Origin: Eggerthellaceae bacterium
GTDB taxonomy: Bacteria; Actinomycetota; Coriobacteriia; Coriobacteriales; Eggerthellaceae
Direction of reading: 5' to 3'
DNA: 64,000 nucleotides
Assembly (NCBI GenBank): GCA_009782605.1
Contig: WRIR01000002.1
Span: 1-64,000 of the forward strand
Part shown: positions 25,847-34,672 of the stretch, piece after piece
Position numbering within the stretch: position 1 is the stretch's first letter
Layout: each line of letters opens with the position of its first letter
The notes under the pieces: generated by a model
What the model was told of the DNA's origin: nothing
The model's database searches: none
Seen by the model: the letters and a program-made list of their open reading frames with translations, nothing else
Program-made: the position numbers and the translations under genes

Positions 25847-26674
25847 CTAATCCTTTCCCTGCAGCAAAGGGTTCGTCTGATTGAAGAGCTCCAAAGCCGC
25901 GTCGAAGCCTTCGGCGGCAAGGCCATAGCGGACGACGGACTCCCGGGCCGACGCGAGGTTCGCCTCGGGAGAGATGCCGCGGCACCCGCTGCACGGGCGA
26001 CCGACTTTCACGCAGCGCGCCCCGCAGCCGGCACGGGTCACCAGGCCGAGGCAGAGCTCTTGCTGGGGGTAGAAGCAGCCCGTCTCGTTGCGCTTGCAGT
26101 CGCCGCACATGGTTTTTTCCGTGAGCGGGCGGTTGGAGCCGTAGAATGCCTTGCTCAGCACCTCAAGGAACTCGGAAGGGTCTATCGGGCAGCACGGCAC
26201 CTGGTAGTCCACCTCGATAACGCTCGTGACGCTGCGGGGAGCGATAAGGTCCCCGCACACGGAGGGGAGGGTGCTGTATACCTCGGCCGGGCGGCCGCAG
26301 AAGCCCTTCGCCGCGATGCCGGGGATGCCGGCCGTGTTGGCGCAGGCCCCCAAGGCGATGACCACCTGTGCCTTGGCGCGGAGTTCGGCCAACACCTGGA
26401 CCGACTCCTCGGTGGTGACGGCGCCCTCGATGATGGCGACGTCGAAGTCCTCGGGCATCGGGGCGCTTGAGAGAAGCTGCCAGTAGGTCAGGTCGAACTG
26501 CCCGAGCACCTCAAGGAGGTGCTTCTCGTTGTTCGTTATCTGGAGCTGGCAGCCAAAGCAGCTCGCCAGGCCGACGACCACCACGCGGGGCGTCCCGGAG
26601 CGCGGGCCCGCCTTGCGAAGGCCGGCGTCTGAGGGGCCGGCGCCCCTGTTGCCTTTGTTACCCATGCTCCCCAT
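25847..26674 (-). CDS. hydD: [NiFe]-hydrogenase small (delta) subunit
   Basis: 275 residues. Fe-S ligands of the small-subunit fold: CFGC at 39-42, GACANTAGIPG, CCPIDP, and two C-terminal ferredoxin-like Cys sets (CGDCKRNETGC and CGARCVKVGRPCSGC). No twin-arginine signal, which fits a cytoplasmic group 3 enzyme. The first 30 residues are a Gly/Arg-rich non-conserved lead. Starts one base after the hydG stop; hydA follows after seven bases. Electron relay between the Ni-Fe site and the flavin subunit. Confidence 0.92.
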   Translation of the reverse strand: MGSMGNKGNRGAGPSDAGLRKAGPRSGTPRVVVVGLASCFGCQLQITNNEKHLLEVLGQFDLTYWQLLSSAPMPEDFDVAIIEGAVTTEESVQVLAELRAKAQVVIALGACANTAGIPGIAAKGFCGRPAEVYSTLPSVCGDLIAPRSVTSVIEVDYQVPCCPIDPSEFLEVLSKAFYGSNRPLTEKTMCGDCKRNETGCFYPQQELCLGLVTRAGCGARCVKVGRPCSGCRGISPEANLASARESVVRYGLAAEGFDAALELFNQTNPLLQGKD

Positions 26675-26675
26675 G

Positions 26676-27587
26676 CTACATCGACCCCTGAATGTTCTTC
26701 GCTTCCCAATAGTTGAAGACCGGCCCGTCGATACAGACGTACTGGTGGCCTATCTGACAGTGGCCGCACTTGCCCATGCCGCATTTCATGTGGCGCTCGA
26801 AGCTCACGTAGATATGGTCGTAGCTGATATGCTTCTTGCGCATCGCCTCGATGACGAAGCTGTACATCACCGGGGGCCCGCAGATAGCCCCGAAGGTGTT
26901 GCGCGCGTCGATCTCAAGGCGCTCGAAGGGCTGTGTCACCAGCCCCACCTCCCCGCTCCAGGTCTCGTCGGGGACGTCGACGGTGAGGTAGAGGTCGAAG
27001 TCGTTGCGGTGGCGCCACATCTCGAACTGGTCGCGGAACATGAGCTCGGCCGGCGTCTTCGCCCCGTAGATGATGGTGACCTTCCCGAAATCGGAGCGCT
27101 CGTCGTGGATGTTGTTGATGAGGGCGCGCAAGGGCGCGATGCCGAGGCCCCCGGCAACGAGCAGGACGTCGTGTTTCCTCATGTCCTCGAAGGGGAAGCC
27201 GCGGCCGAAGGGCCCGCGCAAACCGACGATGTCGCCGCATTGCATGCCGTGAAGCGCCTCGGTGAAGGCCCCGGCCCTGCGCACGCACAGCTCGATGAAG
27301 CCCTGCTTTGAGGGCGAGCTCGATATGGAGAAGGGCGCCTCCCCGATGCCGAAGAGGCTCACCTCGACGAACTGGCCGGGGCTGTGGTGGAAGGCCTCGC
27401 GGATGCGCTCGTCGATTATGCGCATCTCGAAGAGCTTCTCTGCCGCGGTCATCTCGGTGATCGACGTGATCCGGGCAGGCCAGGGACGGTAGGGGTTCTC
27501 AAGCATCATTTCCCTGCCCGTCAAAGGGGCGGTGTATCCGGCACTCGGCGCCACCCGCACCGTCGAGACGGCACAGCTACTCTGCAT
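26676..27587 (-). CDS. hydG: Hydrogenase FAD/NAD(P)-binding (gamma) subunit
   Basis: 303 residues, ferredoxin-reductase fold. FAD part: PFSISSSPSKQ; NAD(P) part: VAGGLGIAPLRALI and CGPPVMYSFV. A C-terminal 2Fe-2S site is formed by CGMGKCGHCQIGHQYVC. The same architecture occurs in anaerobic sulfite reductase subunit B and dihydroorotate dehydrogenase PyrK, but the hydrogenase neighbours decide the call. Overlaps hydB by 11 bases; ATG 27587 follows AAGGAGAAAGGGG. Confidence 0.92.
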   Translation of the reverse strand: MQSSCAVSTVRVAPSAGYTAPLTGREMMLENPYRPWPARITSITEMTAAEKLFEMRIIDERIREAFHHSPGQFVEVSLFGIGEAPFSISSSPSKQGFIELCVRRAGAFTEALHGMQCGDIVGLRGPFGRGFPFEDMRKHDVLLVAGGLGIAPLRALINNIHDERSDFGKVTIIYGAKTPAELMFRDQFEMWRHRNDFDLYLTVDVPDETWSGEVGLVTQPFERLEIDARNTFGAICGPPVMYSFVIEAMRKKHISYDHIYVSFERHMKCGMGKCGHCQIGHQYVCIDGPVFNYWEAKNIQGSM

Positions 27588-28614
27588 CGTGGGCCCCTTT
27601 CTCCTTGAAGAAGCCCAATACCTCTATCGGGTTTATCCGCGCCTTGCAGGAGACGACGCACCTGCCGCAGCCGACGCAGAGCATGTGGTCGTGGTTCGCA
27701 AGGAAGCCGTTGAGCTTGTGGTACATGCGGTGGCGCACCCGGCCGCGGCGGCTGCCGCGGAAGTTGTGGCCGCCGGCCACCAGGGCGAACTGGGGTGCCG
27801 TACAGGAGTCCCAGGCACGCTCGCGCCTGCCCGTCTTGCCGCCGGGGTCCAACACGTCGTAGATGTCGAAGCAGTAGCAGGTGGGGCAGGCCGCCGAGCA
27901 GGCGGTACAGCCCAAGCAGCGCTCGCCGAGCTCTTCCCAGAAGGGGTCCTTGTGGAAGGCGTCCATGAGCATGGCGACCTCCTGGATGTCGGGGATGTCC
28001 CGGTTGAAGCTCTCCTGCCGGCGCCGCGTGGCCTTGCGAAAGGCGATGCGGTCCTCGTCGGTGGCCACCTGCGGGTTGCAGGAGGCCTCAAGGATGTTCG
28101 CCGCCTCGACGCTTGAGATGCTTACCAGGTACTTGTCGCCGATGTTTTGGAGGAAGAGGTCGTAGCCGAAGCGGGCCTCGTCGCTGTCCCAGAGATGGCA
28201 GAAGCAGTTCTCGTTGGGCATGCAGCTGATGCCCACTATCAGGGTCGCGTTGCGTCGCGCCACATAGTAGGGATCGGCATAGGGGCCCTCCTTGAAAACC
28301 AGGTCGAGCCGGTTTATGGCGTTGATGTCGCAGGCGTGGGCGCCGAACACCACGCGGGGGGTGACCTCTGCCGTATAGTCGGTCACCTCGTTGCCCGCGA
28401 CGTCGAAGGTGAGCAGGGTCTCCTTCGAGGGAAGGAAGTACTTCTTCGGCGAGATGACCGTCGTCTCGTAGTCCAGGTCGATCCGTGCCGGGTCCTCGAC
28501 CACGTCGAAGGTGTGGGTCCTGCCCCGCTTGACCGGGGCCACCACTTCATAGGACTCCATGAAGGCCCTGACGAGCAAAGGGATCTCTGCCGCCTCGATT
28601 ACGCGATATAACAC
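27577..28614 (-). CDS. hydB: Hydrogenase 4Fe-4S (beta) subunit
   Basis: 345 residues, related to AsrA and sulfhydrogenase beta. Two C-terminal 4Fe-4S motifs: CLGCTACSAACPTC and CVGCGRCVVSC. The N-terminal half contains VFGAHACDINAINRLD, conserved in this family. First gene of the hydBGDA operon; GTG 28614. Carries electrons between the flavin subunit and external or internal acceptors. Confidence 0.92.
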   Translation of the reverse strand: MLYRVIEAAEIPLLVRAFMESYEVVAPVKRGRTHTFDVVEDPARIDLDYETTVISPKKYFLPSKETLLTFDVAGNEVTDYTAEVTPRVVFGAHACDINAINRLDLVFKEGPYADPYYVARRNATLIVGISCMPNENCFCHLWDSDEARFGYDLFLQNIGDKYLVSISSVEAANILEASCNPQVATDEDRIAFRKATRRRQESFNRDIPDIQEVAMLMDAFHKDPFWEELGERCLGCTACSAACPTCYCFDIYDVLDPGGKTGRRERAWDSCTAPQFALVAGGHNFRGSRRGRVRHRMYHKLNGFLANHDHMLCVGCGRCVVSCKARINPIEVLGFFKEKGAHDAE

Positions 28615-28686
28615 CCTGGTGTCCCCTCTTCCTTTAAGACCATGTGCGCCTACACCCCCGGTTCAGAAGGAGAATGCCGTGTGCGC

Positions 28687-29091
28687 CTATGAGAAGAATA
28701 TCCCTATCTCGCGCACAGCCGACTCGGGCGAGTCGGAGCCATGGATGACATTCTCATCCATGACGAGGCCGAAGTCGCCGCGAATAGTGCCGGGGGCGGC
28801 TGAACTCGGGTCAGTGGCTCCCATGAGCATGCGGCACTTCGCGACAGCACCCTCGCCTGAGACCACCATCTTGACCACCGTGCCCGAGGTGATGTAGCCG
28901 ATAAGGCCCTCGTAGAAGGGCTTGCCCTCGTGCTCGGCATAGTTGGCCTTGGCCTGGTCGGTGCTGACGAGGCCGAGCTCCAAACGCTCGATGTCCAGGC
29001 CCGCACGCTCGAAGCGGCCGACGATGTCGCCGACATGCCTGTTCCTTACCCCGTCGGGCTTGATCATGATATAGGTCTTCTCGATTGCCAT
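28687..29091 (-). CDS. ndk: Nucleoside diphosphate kinase
   Basis: 134 residues, full length. Phosphorylated His117 in NVIHGSDSPESA; N-terminal KTYIMIKPDGV. Transfers gamma-phosphate from ATP to NDPs. ATG 29091 follows AAGGGA. Same direction as the hydrogenase genes, about 70 bases upstream of hydB. Confidence 0.97.
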   Translation of the reverse strand: MAIEKTYIMIKPDGVRNRHVGDIVGRFERAGLDIERLELGLVSTDQAKANYAEHEGKPFYEGLIGYITSGTVVKMVVSGEGAVAKCRMLMGATDPSSAAPGTIRGDFGLVMDENVIHGSDSPESAVREIGIFFS

Positions 29092-29166
29092 TAAAGTGAT
29101 CCCTTCTTCGTGCACGTGCGCGTGCACGTGTATCTGTCTCTGTGCTTGTGCCTGCGCTCGTGCGCC

Positions 29167-30672
29167 TTAGTCTTCCGGCTCTTCTTCCTGGTCGGGCTCG
29201 CCTTGGGCCTCCTGCCCTTCGGGCTCGCCCTGGGCTTCTTGCCCCTCCGGCTCGCCTTGCTGCTCGGGTGCGCTCTGCGCGTCCTGGACGTCGGCCGTGC
29301 CGCCCGAGGGCTGCCCGCCGTCCGCGGAGCCCTGCTGGCTCGCATAGTATATCTCCACGTGAGACACCTTCCACCCGATCATGTCGCGCACCAGCGTCAC
29401 CTTGTACTGAACGTCGCCGCCCTGCTGCGTGCGAGCCGTCACAAAGGCGACCGACTCGCTCATCGACCTGTTCATGCCATCGATCCGTGCCGCGGGGTCG
29501 GCGACGATTATGTTGACCATCTCGGTTATGTCGGCGGCCGTGTCGATGAACACCGTGTCGGCCGCGGCCTCGGGGTCTGCGAACAGCTCTTCGATGACCG
29601 ACTCCTGCGTCGGGTAGCCGAAGCCCTGCGTGTAGGCGAAGGCCAGGGCCGCGAGCGCCAAAAGCAGCACGACGATGATGCCGACCGCGACCTTCAGGCC
29701 GACGTTGCGGTGGCGGCGCTGCTGCCGGGCGATGCCCTTCGACCACTGCTCAAGCTCTTCGTCGCTCGCGTTGAAGAAACGGTCGTCGCTCGACTCGTAG
29801 CCGTCCTGCATCCCATAGGCCTCGGGGTAATAGTAGGGGTCCTGCTCCTCGATGTATTCGCCGTCCTCGGCATAACCCGCCGGCTCGGCCGTAATGACGT
29901 CAAGCCCCGACATGTCGGCGCCGAGCGGCATCAGGGAACCGGTGGTCTCGGCCGCGCCGCTTGCGATAGCCGCGACCGCGAGCTGGTAGTCCACGCTCGC
30001 CGAGTCGTTGAGGTGGTAGGACTTGTCCGCAAGGGCGGTCTCGAAGGCCGCCACCGCCTGTTGCATCTGGCCTGCGGCAACGTAGGCCTGCCCCAGGTTC
30101 GCGAACAGCTTGTTGCGCGTCGCGGTATCCATGCTGAAGGGCAGCGCGCTTTCATAGGAGGCGATCGCGTCCTGGGGGCGGTTCAGGGCCATGAAGCATA
30201 TGCCGAGGTTCAGGAGCGCCTTCGTGGGGTCGGGGTTGCGCTCGTCGAGGGCCGCCTGCCTGAAGGCAACGCCCGCCTCGGCCGACTTGCCCAGCTTCAA
30301 AAGCGCGTTCCCCATGCTGGAATAGGCCTTGAAGGGCGTGTCGTACTTGGCATCCGTCACCGCGAGCTCGAAATGGCGGATCGCGTTCTCGTAGTCATGG
30401 AGCGCCGCGTAGGCCATGCCCAGGTTGTGGTTCACCACGCCCGACGCGTCGTAGAGGCTGTCGGCGGTCGCCTGCGTGTAGGCATGAATCGCTTCGTGGT
30501 AGTCCTTGAGCTTGACGAGGCAGTTCCCTATCTGGTGGTACAGGAGGCCCAGTTCGCCGGGGGCAAGGGGGCTCTGCGCGTCGTGCAGGCACTTGGTGAA
30601 GCCGTTGCGTGCCGTCTGGAAGTCTTTGGCCTCGTATGCAAGGTGAGCCTGTTGAAATATCTCGTTGTTCAT
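29167..30672 (-). CDS. TPR-repeat membrane protein with acidic repetitive tail
   Basis: 501 residues. Residues 1-240 are tandem TPRs (for example LGMAYAALHDYENAIRHFELA and LGQAYVAAGQMQQAVAAFETA). A Tyr/Asp-rich linker leads to one membrane helix at about 327-350 (VGIIVVLLLALAALAFAYTQ), then an extracytoplasmic-type domain of about 100 residues. The tail repeats GEPEGQEAQ twice and ends in acidic residues. The TPR domain would face the cytoplasm. Likely a scaffold; I know no function. ATG 30672 follows AAAGGA. Confidence 0.75.
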   Translation of the reverse strand: MNNEIFQQAHLAYEAKDFQTARNGFTKCLHDAQSPLAPGELGLLYHQIGNCLVKLKDYHEAIHAYTQATADSLYDASGVVNHNLGMAYAALHDYENAIRHFELAVTDAKYDTPFKAYSSMGNALLKLGKSAEAGVAFRQAALDERNPDPTKALLNLGICFMALNRPQDAIASYESALPFSMDTATRNKLFANLGQAYVAAGQMQQAVAAFETALADKSYHLNDSASVDYQLAVAAIASGAAETTGSLMPLGADMSGLDVITAEPAGYAEDGEYIEEQDPYYYPEAYGMQDGYESSDDRFFNASDEELEQWSKGIARQQRRHRNVGLKVAVGIIVVLLLALAALAFAYTQGFGYPTQESVIEELFADPEAAADTVFIDTAADITEMVNIIVADPAARIDGMNRSMSESVAFVTARTQQGGDVQYKVTLVRDMIGWKVSHVEIYYASQQGSADGGQPSGGTADVQDAQSAPEQQGEPEGQEAQGEPEGQEAQGEPDQEEEPED

Positions 30673-30714
30673 ATTATTCCTTTGTTTTGCCGATATTTCC
30701 TTGATAGACAGGTA

Positions 30715-31248
30715 CTACGCGTTCATGTTCTCTATCTCTATCCCCTCGATGACATCCCCCACGCGAAGCTCGCCGATAAGGTCGAGGCCGTCGACGGTCT
30801 GGCCGAAGACGGTGTAGCCGGAATCAAGCATCGGCTGCGGCCCCAGGCAGAGGTAGAACTGGGAGCCGGCGGAATGGGGGTCTTGCGAGCGCGCCATGGC
30901 GAGCGTGCCGTCGAGGTGCTTGTTGTTGGGGTTCGTGGAATACTCTTCCTTGATGGAATAGCCCGGGTTGCCCGTGCCCAGCCCGCCATAGGGGCTTTGT
31001 GCCTTTTCCACAACCTGGTCAGGCGTGAGGTCGCGCGTGTTCGGGCAGCCTCCCTGGATGACGAAGCCCGGCACATGGCGGTGGAACTTCAAGTCGTCAT
31101 AGAAGCCTTTTTGCGCCAGCTCGACGAAGTTCCCCACGTGGATGGGGGCATCCTTGCCGGCAAGCTGCACCCTGACGGACCCTTTCGAGGTCTTGATAAC
31201 GGCGACCTCCTCGCCGCTCGGCCGATACTCGGGCGTATACTGTGCCAT
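30715..31248 (-). CDS. Cyclophilin-type peptidyl-prolyl cis-trans isomerase
   Basis: 177 residues. Cyclophilin signature FHRHVPGFVIQGG with the catalytic Arg, then LAMARSQDPHSAGSQFYLCL. No signal peptide or lipobox, so cytoplasmic. ATG 31248 follows AAAAGGAG. Catalyses proline isomerisation in protein folding. Confidence 0.94.
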   Translation of the reverse strand: MAQYTPEYRPSGEEVAVIKTSKGSVRVQLAGKDAPIHVGNFVELAQKGFYDDLKFHRHVPGFVIQGGCPNTRDLTPDQVVEKAQSPYGGLGTGNPGYSIKEEYSTNPNNKHLDGTLAMARSQDPHSAGSQFYLCLGPQPMLDSGYTVFGQTVDGLDLIGELRVGDVIEGIEIENMNA

Positions 31249-31316
31249 ACTCTGGCTCCTTTTCACTCGTGCCTGCGAACACCGTCCGGCAGACACCGAC
31301 AACCTGCTCGCCTTCA

Positions 31317-31392
31317 TGGTGCCCTTGACAAGAATCGAACTTGCGGCCTTCTGCTCCGGAGGCAGACGCTCTATCCCCTGAGCTACAAGGGC
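31317..31392 (-). tRNA. tRNA-Arg (anticodon CCG)
   Basis: Minus-strand cloverleaf: acceptor GCCCTTG/CAAGGGC, D-arm GCTCAGGGGATAGAGC, anticodon stem TCTGC/GCAGA with loop CTCCGGA (anticodon CCG), T-arm GTTCGATTC. Discriminator A is followed by an encoded CCA. It reads CGG codons. Confidence 0.95.
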
Positions 31393-31403
31393 ACAACTTC
31401 GTA

Positions 31404-31419
31404 ATTATACGCTATTATA
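31404..31419 (-). promoter_or_regulatory. tRNA-Arg promoter, two TATAAT boxes
   Basis: Minus-strand TATAAT occurs at 31414-31419 and again at 31404-31409, just upstream of the tRNA 5' end at 31392. No strong -35 is visible. Confidence 0.55.
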
Positions 31420-31494
31420 GGCGGAATCTAAAAAAGTATACGCAAGGAATTCACACTTGCGCGTATCGGGAATTGAGAGGACTCTGGGGATTTC

Positions 31495-32811
31495 GTGGAA
31501 GAACAGGTCTGCATCGAGCGTTTGAGCTACGGGAGCGCCGGGATAGGGCACACCGCAGAGGGGAAGGCCCTCTTCGTCGCCGACACCGTCCCGGGGGACG
31601 TGGTAGCGGTCTCAATCGACGAGGACAGGGGGAAATACTGCCGGGGGCGCCTCGTGTCGCTCGTCGAGGCCTCGCCGCTGCGCGTGGCGCCGGGCTGCCC
31701 CCACCACGGCAGCTGCGGGGGCTGCCCCTGGCAGCAGGTTGCTTACGCCGCGCAGCTGGAGGCGAAGCGGGATGCCGTGGTCTCGGCCCTCGTACGCGTC
31801 GCCCACTATGGCGCCAAGGCGGCAGAGGGGCTCGTCTTGCCCTGCAAGGCGAGCAAGCGGGAGGCCGGATACCGCAACAAGCTGGAGTTCGGCGGGGTAT
31901 GGGAAGAGGCGGGCGGCTTCGAGATGGGGTTTCGCCAGGAGGGGTCGGCGGCGCTGTCGCCTGTCGGTGCCTGCCTGGTTGCCCACAAGCCGATATCGGA
32001 GAGCCTGAAAGCCCTGCGGGGTGCCCTGCGCTATGCCCAGGGCGGCAACGACCTGGGCATCTACCGCGTGGGCATACGGGCAAGCCTGCGCACCCGCGAC
32101 CTTGAGGTCGCGCTCTGGACGCGCCCGGGGGCCTTCCCCCGCGCACATGTCGCGCGAACGCTCTCAAGCGCCCTGAGGGCGACCAGCATCGTGCGCGTCT
32201 TGGCCGAGCCCGGCGCTACCCGCAAGGTCAAGGGCGTCGAAGCGCTCAGTGGGAAGGGCTTTTGGGAGGAGCAGCTGGGAGGCCTCGCCTTCGCGACGAG
32301 CGCGCCGTCCTTCTTCCAGGTCAACACCGCGCAGGCAGAGGTGCTGGTCGACGAGGTCGTCGCGGGGCTCGACCTTGGCGGCACCCCCGTGGTTGCCGAC
32401 CTCTATGCCGGAGGGGGCACCTTCTCGATTCCCCTTGCCAAGCACGGCTGCGACGTCATTGCTGTGGAGGCAGCCTCGTCAAGCGTGAGGGACCTGCGGC
32501 GCAACGCCGAGCGCAACGGGGCAGGGATCGAGATAGTCGGCGGCGACAGCGCGCGCGAGCTTGCCGGCCTCGGCGCGCTCGACGCGCTGGTCGTCGACCC
32601 TCCCCGCTCGGGACTTGCGGCCGAGGCGGTGGACGGCATTGCGGCGGCACGCCCCCAGCAGGTCGCCTATGTCAGCTGCGACCCCGCCACCTGGGCACGC
32701 GACGTCGCCCGCTTCCGAGAGCGCGGCTACGGGCTCACACGCGTGCAGCCCGTCGACATGTTCCCCCAGACCTACCATGTCGAGTGCGTCAGTTTTTTCG
32801 GGAAAGTATAG
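31495..32811 (+). CDS. RNA (uracil-5)-methyltransferase, TrmA/RumA family
   Basis: 438 residues. N-terminal TRAM-like domain, a 4Fe-4S cluster region (CPHHGSCGGCPW), the SAM-binding loop ADLYAGGGTFSIPLA, VVDPPRSGL, and the catalytic Cys in YVSCDPATWARD. Methylates U in rRNA or tRNA; the exact site cannot be read. GTG 31495; divergent from tRNA-Arg. A stem-loop (CGCAAG/CTTGCG) lies in the leader near 31441-31463. Confidence 0.92.
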   Translation: MEEQVCIERLSYGSAGIGHTAEGKALFVADTVPGDVVAVSIDEDRGKYCRGRLVSLVEASPLRVAPGCPHHGSCGGCPWQQVAYAAQLEAKRDAVVSALVRVAHYGAKAAEGLVLPCKASKREAGYRNKLEFGGVWEEAGGFEMGFRQEGSAALSPVGACLVAHKPISESLKALRGALRYAQGGNDLGIYRVGIRASLRTRDLEVALWTRPGAFPRAHVARTLSSALRATSIVRVLAEPGATRKVKGVEALSGKGFWEEQLGGLAFATSAPSFFQVNTAQAEVLVDEVVAGLDLGGTPVVADLYAGGGTFSIPLAKHGCDVIAVEAASSSVRDLRRNAERNGAGIEIVGGDSARELAGLGALDALVVDPPRSGLAAEAVDGIAAARPQQVAYVSCDPATWARDVARFRERGYGLTRVQPVDMFPQTYHVECVSFFGKV

Positions 32812-32903
32812 GAAAGTATAGGAAGGCCCTCCCCCAGGGAAGGGGCGATCGGCCGGAATGTTAGAATAGCACGGTATGGAAACGAGCAATAAGGAGTGCA
32901 GCC

Positions 32904-33869
32904 ATGCTTGAGAAAAGCAGCCTTGGGGCATTGTCGGCCTTCCGTTTCGGGCACGCACACGACGACGTGGCGGGCACAGGCTGCACCGTCGTGGTCGCGC
33001 CGCAGGGCGCGTGCTGCGGGGTGGACGTGCGCGGCGGGGGCCCCGCCACCCGCGAGACCGACCTCCTGCGTCCCGAGAACATGATAGAGGACGTCCATGC
33101 CGTCGTGCTGGCCGGAGGCTCCGCCTTCGGCCTTGAGGCGAGCTGCGGCGTGATGGAGGCGCTTGCCGGGCGCGACATCGGGTTCCACCTCGAAGGGGCC
33201 TGCGTGCCCATCGTGGTCGGTGCCTGCCTCTTCGACCTCCTTGTTGGGGAGAACCGCCACCCCGACAAGGCGATGGGCGCCGCCGCCGTGGCGGCGGCCT
33301 TCGACGGAGCCCCCCTTGCGGAGGGGAACGTCGGCGCTGGCACCGGCGCGAGCGTCGGGAAGCTGCTCGGGAGCGCCCGGGCCACAAAGGCAGGCTTCGG
33401 GGTCGAGGTGCTGCGTGCGGGCGAGCTGGTCGTGGGGGCGCTGGTCGCGCTCAACGCGCTCGGCAACGTCGTCGCACCCGACGGGAAGGCGGTCGCAGGA
33501 TGCCGCGACGAGACCGGCGCCGTTCTCGACGGCATCGATGCGCTCATGCAGGCCGCCGCACAGCTGGCACAGGCGGCGCAGGGGCAGCCCCCGGTGCCCC
33601 GAAACACCACGCTCGGCGTCGTCGTCACCAATGCCCGGCTCACCAAGGCGGCCGCGACCAAGGTCTCCTCGACCGCCCAGGATGCCTATGCCCGCGCCAT
33701 CAAGCCCGTGCACACCTCCCAAGACGGGGACACCGTCTTCACCCTCGCGTCAGGGGAGGTCGAGGCCCTGCCCGACCTCGTGGCGGCAATCGCCACCGAG
33801 GCCCTCCAGTCGGCGATATACCGTGCCGTCAAGGCCGCCGAGGCCGCCTACGGGCTTCCTGCGGGATGA
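32904..33869 (+). CDS. P1/S58-family peptidase (DmpA-like)
   Basis: 321 residues, N-terminal-nucleophile fold. Family segments: VRGGGPATRETDLL, VVLAGGSAFGLEASCGVM, and PRNTTLGVVVTNARLTK, where autocleavage is expected before the Thr pair. Related enzymes are aminopeptidases or amidases. ATG 32904 follows AAGGAG. A -10-like TAGAAT is at 32862-32867. Starts 92 bases after the methyltransferase. Confidence 0.9.
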   Translation: MLEKSSLGALSAFRFGHAHDDVAGTGCTVVVAPQGACCGVDVRGGGPATRETDLLRPENMIEDVHAVVLAGGSAFGLEASCGVMEALAGRDIGFHLEGACVPIVVGACLFDLLVGENRHPDKAMGAAAVAAAFDGAPLAEGNVGAGTGASVGKLLGSARATKAGFGVEVLRAGELVVGALVALNALGNVVAPDGKAVAGCRDETGAVLDGIDALMQAAAQLAQAAQGQPPVPRNTTLGVVVTNARLTKAAATKVSSTAQDAYARAIKPVHTSQDGDTVFTLASGEVEALPDLVAAIATEALQSAIYRAVKAAEAAYGLPAG

Positions 33870-33881
33870 CAGGCAAGGAGC

Positions 33882-34136
33882 CTATTTCAGCGAGTCGGAA
33901 TAGTCCTTCAAGCCCCGTTTCACCTCTTCGGGCAGCTGGCGGTACTCCACGCCAGCAACAGCCCCCTCAAGGGCGTAGAGATGCACCAGGCACACATTCG
34001 GGTAGTGCAGCTTCAACCTCAAGAAGGCCTCCCTGCTGCCGACTTCCCGCAACCCCTCCGCCGTCGATATGCCGACAGACTCAAGCTTGCGCCCTATCTC
34101 CTTCCCGATATTCCTCAAAGAGCCCAACTCAGCCAT
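33882..34136 (-). CDS. TfoX C-terminal domain protein
   Basis: 84 residues, a stand-alone TfoX-C domain (helix-hairpin-helix-like LRNIGKEIGRKLESVGISTAEGL, then REAFLRLKLHYPNVCLVHLYALEGA). ATG 34136 follows AAAGGAGG. The N-terminal TfoX domain is absent, which is common for this short form. Function unproven. Confidence 0.85.
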   Translation of the reverse strand: MAELGSLRNIGKEIGRKLESVGISTAEGLREVGSREAFLRLKLHYPNVCLVHLYALEGAVAGVEYRQLPEEVKRGLKDYSDSLK

Positions 34137-34216
34137 CTGTGTTCCTCCTTTGCATCCGCACATTGCTAGGTCGATTCGGCCAACAACGCCCTCAAGCTGT
34201 TGGGGCACCATAATGC

Positions 34217-34672
34217 CTAAAGCCTGATCTCGACAACGTCGGGCGTTGGCTCTTCAAAGGGGTTGACCAAGGGGATGCCCAGGTGTGAGAAGTCCTTCAC
34301 GTTCCGCGTTGCAAGCACTGCCTGTGACGAAGCGCACGTCGCGGCAATCATGCCGTCTTCAACCGTAAGCAGGCGGCCGCTTCGACGGGTCTCATCCTGC
34401 ATACGGGCATACACCCGGGCCGCCGCCCCGTCATAGGCGTATATGCGATTCTCGTACGCGCTGCTTATCCGGCCGATGGCAGACAGGAGGCTTTCACGCC
34501 TCTTTCCTATAGGCAACCGGTAGGCGCCTATGAAAAGCTCGCCTATCGTAACCGAGGTGAGATAGAGGTTTTCCTGGTTTTGAAGAAGCCACGCCATGAC
34601 ACCGTCATGGGGCTTTTCCTTGAGGGTCTCAGATATGATGTTGGTGTCGACAACAAGCGGCTTGGGGGTCAT
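34217..34672 (-). CDS. PIN-domain toxin (FitB/VapC-type)
   Basis: 151 residues. Acidic metal ligands of the PIN fold: Asp in VVDTNIISE, Glu in TIGELFIGA, Asp in LTVEDGMIAA, with a final ATRNVKDF. Predicted Mg-dependent endoribonuclease, held inactive by the antitoxin encoded upstream. The start ATGA overlaps the antitoxin stop by four bases. Confidence 0.92.
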   Translation of the reverse strand: MTPKPLVVDTNIISETLKEKPHDGVMAWLLQNQENLYLTSVTIGELFIGAYRLPIGKRRESLLSAIGRISSAYENRIYAYDGAAARVYARMQDETRRSGRLLTVEDGMIAATCASSQAVLATRNVKDFSHLGIPLVNPFEEPTPDVVEIRL

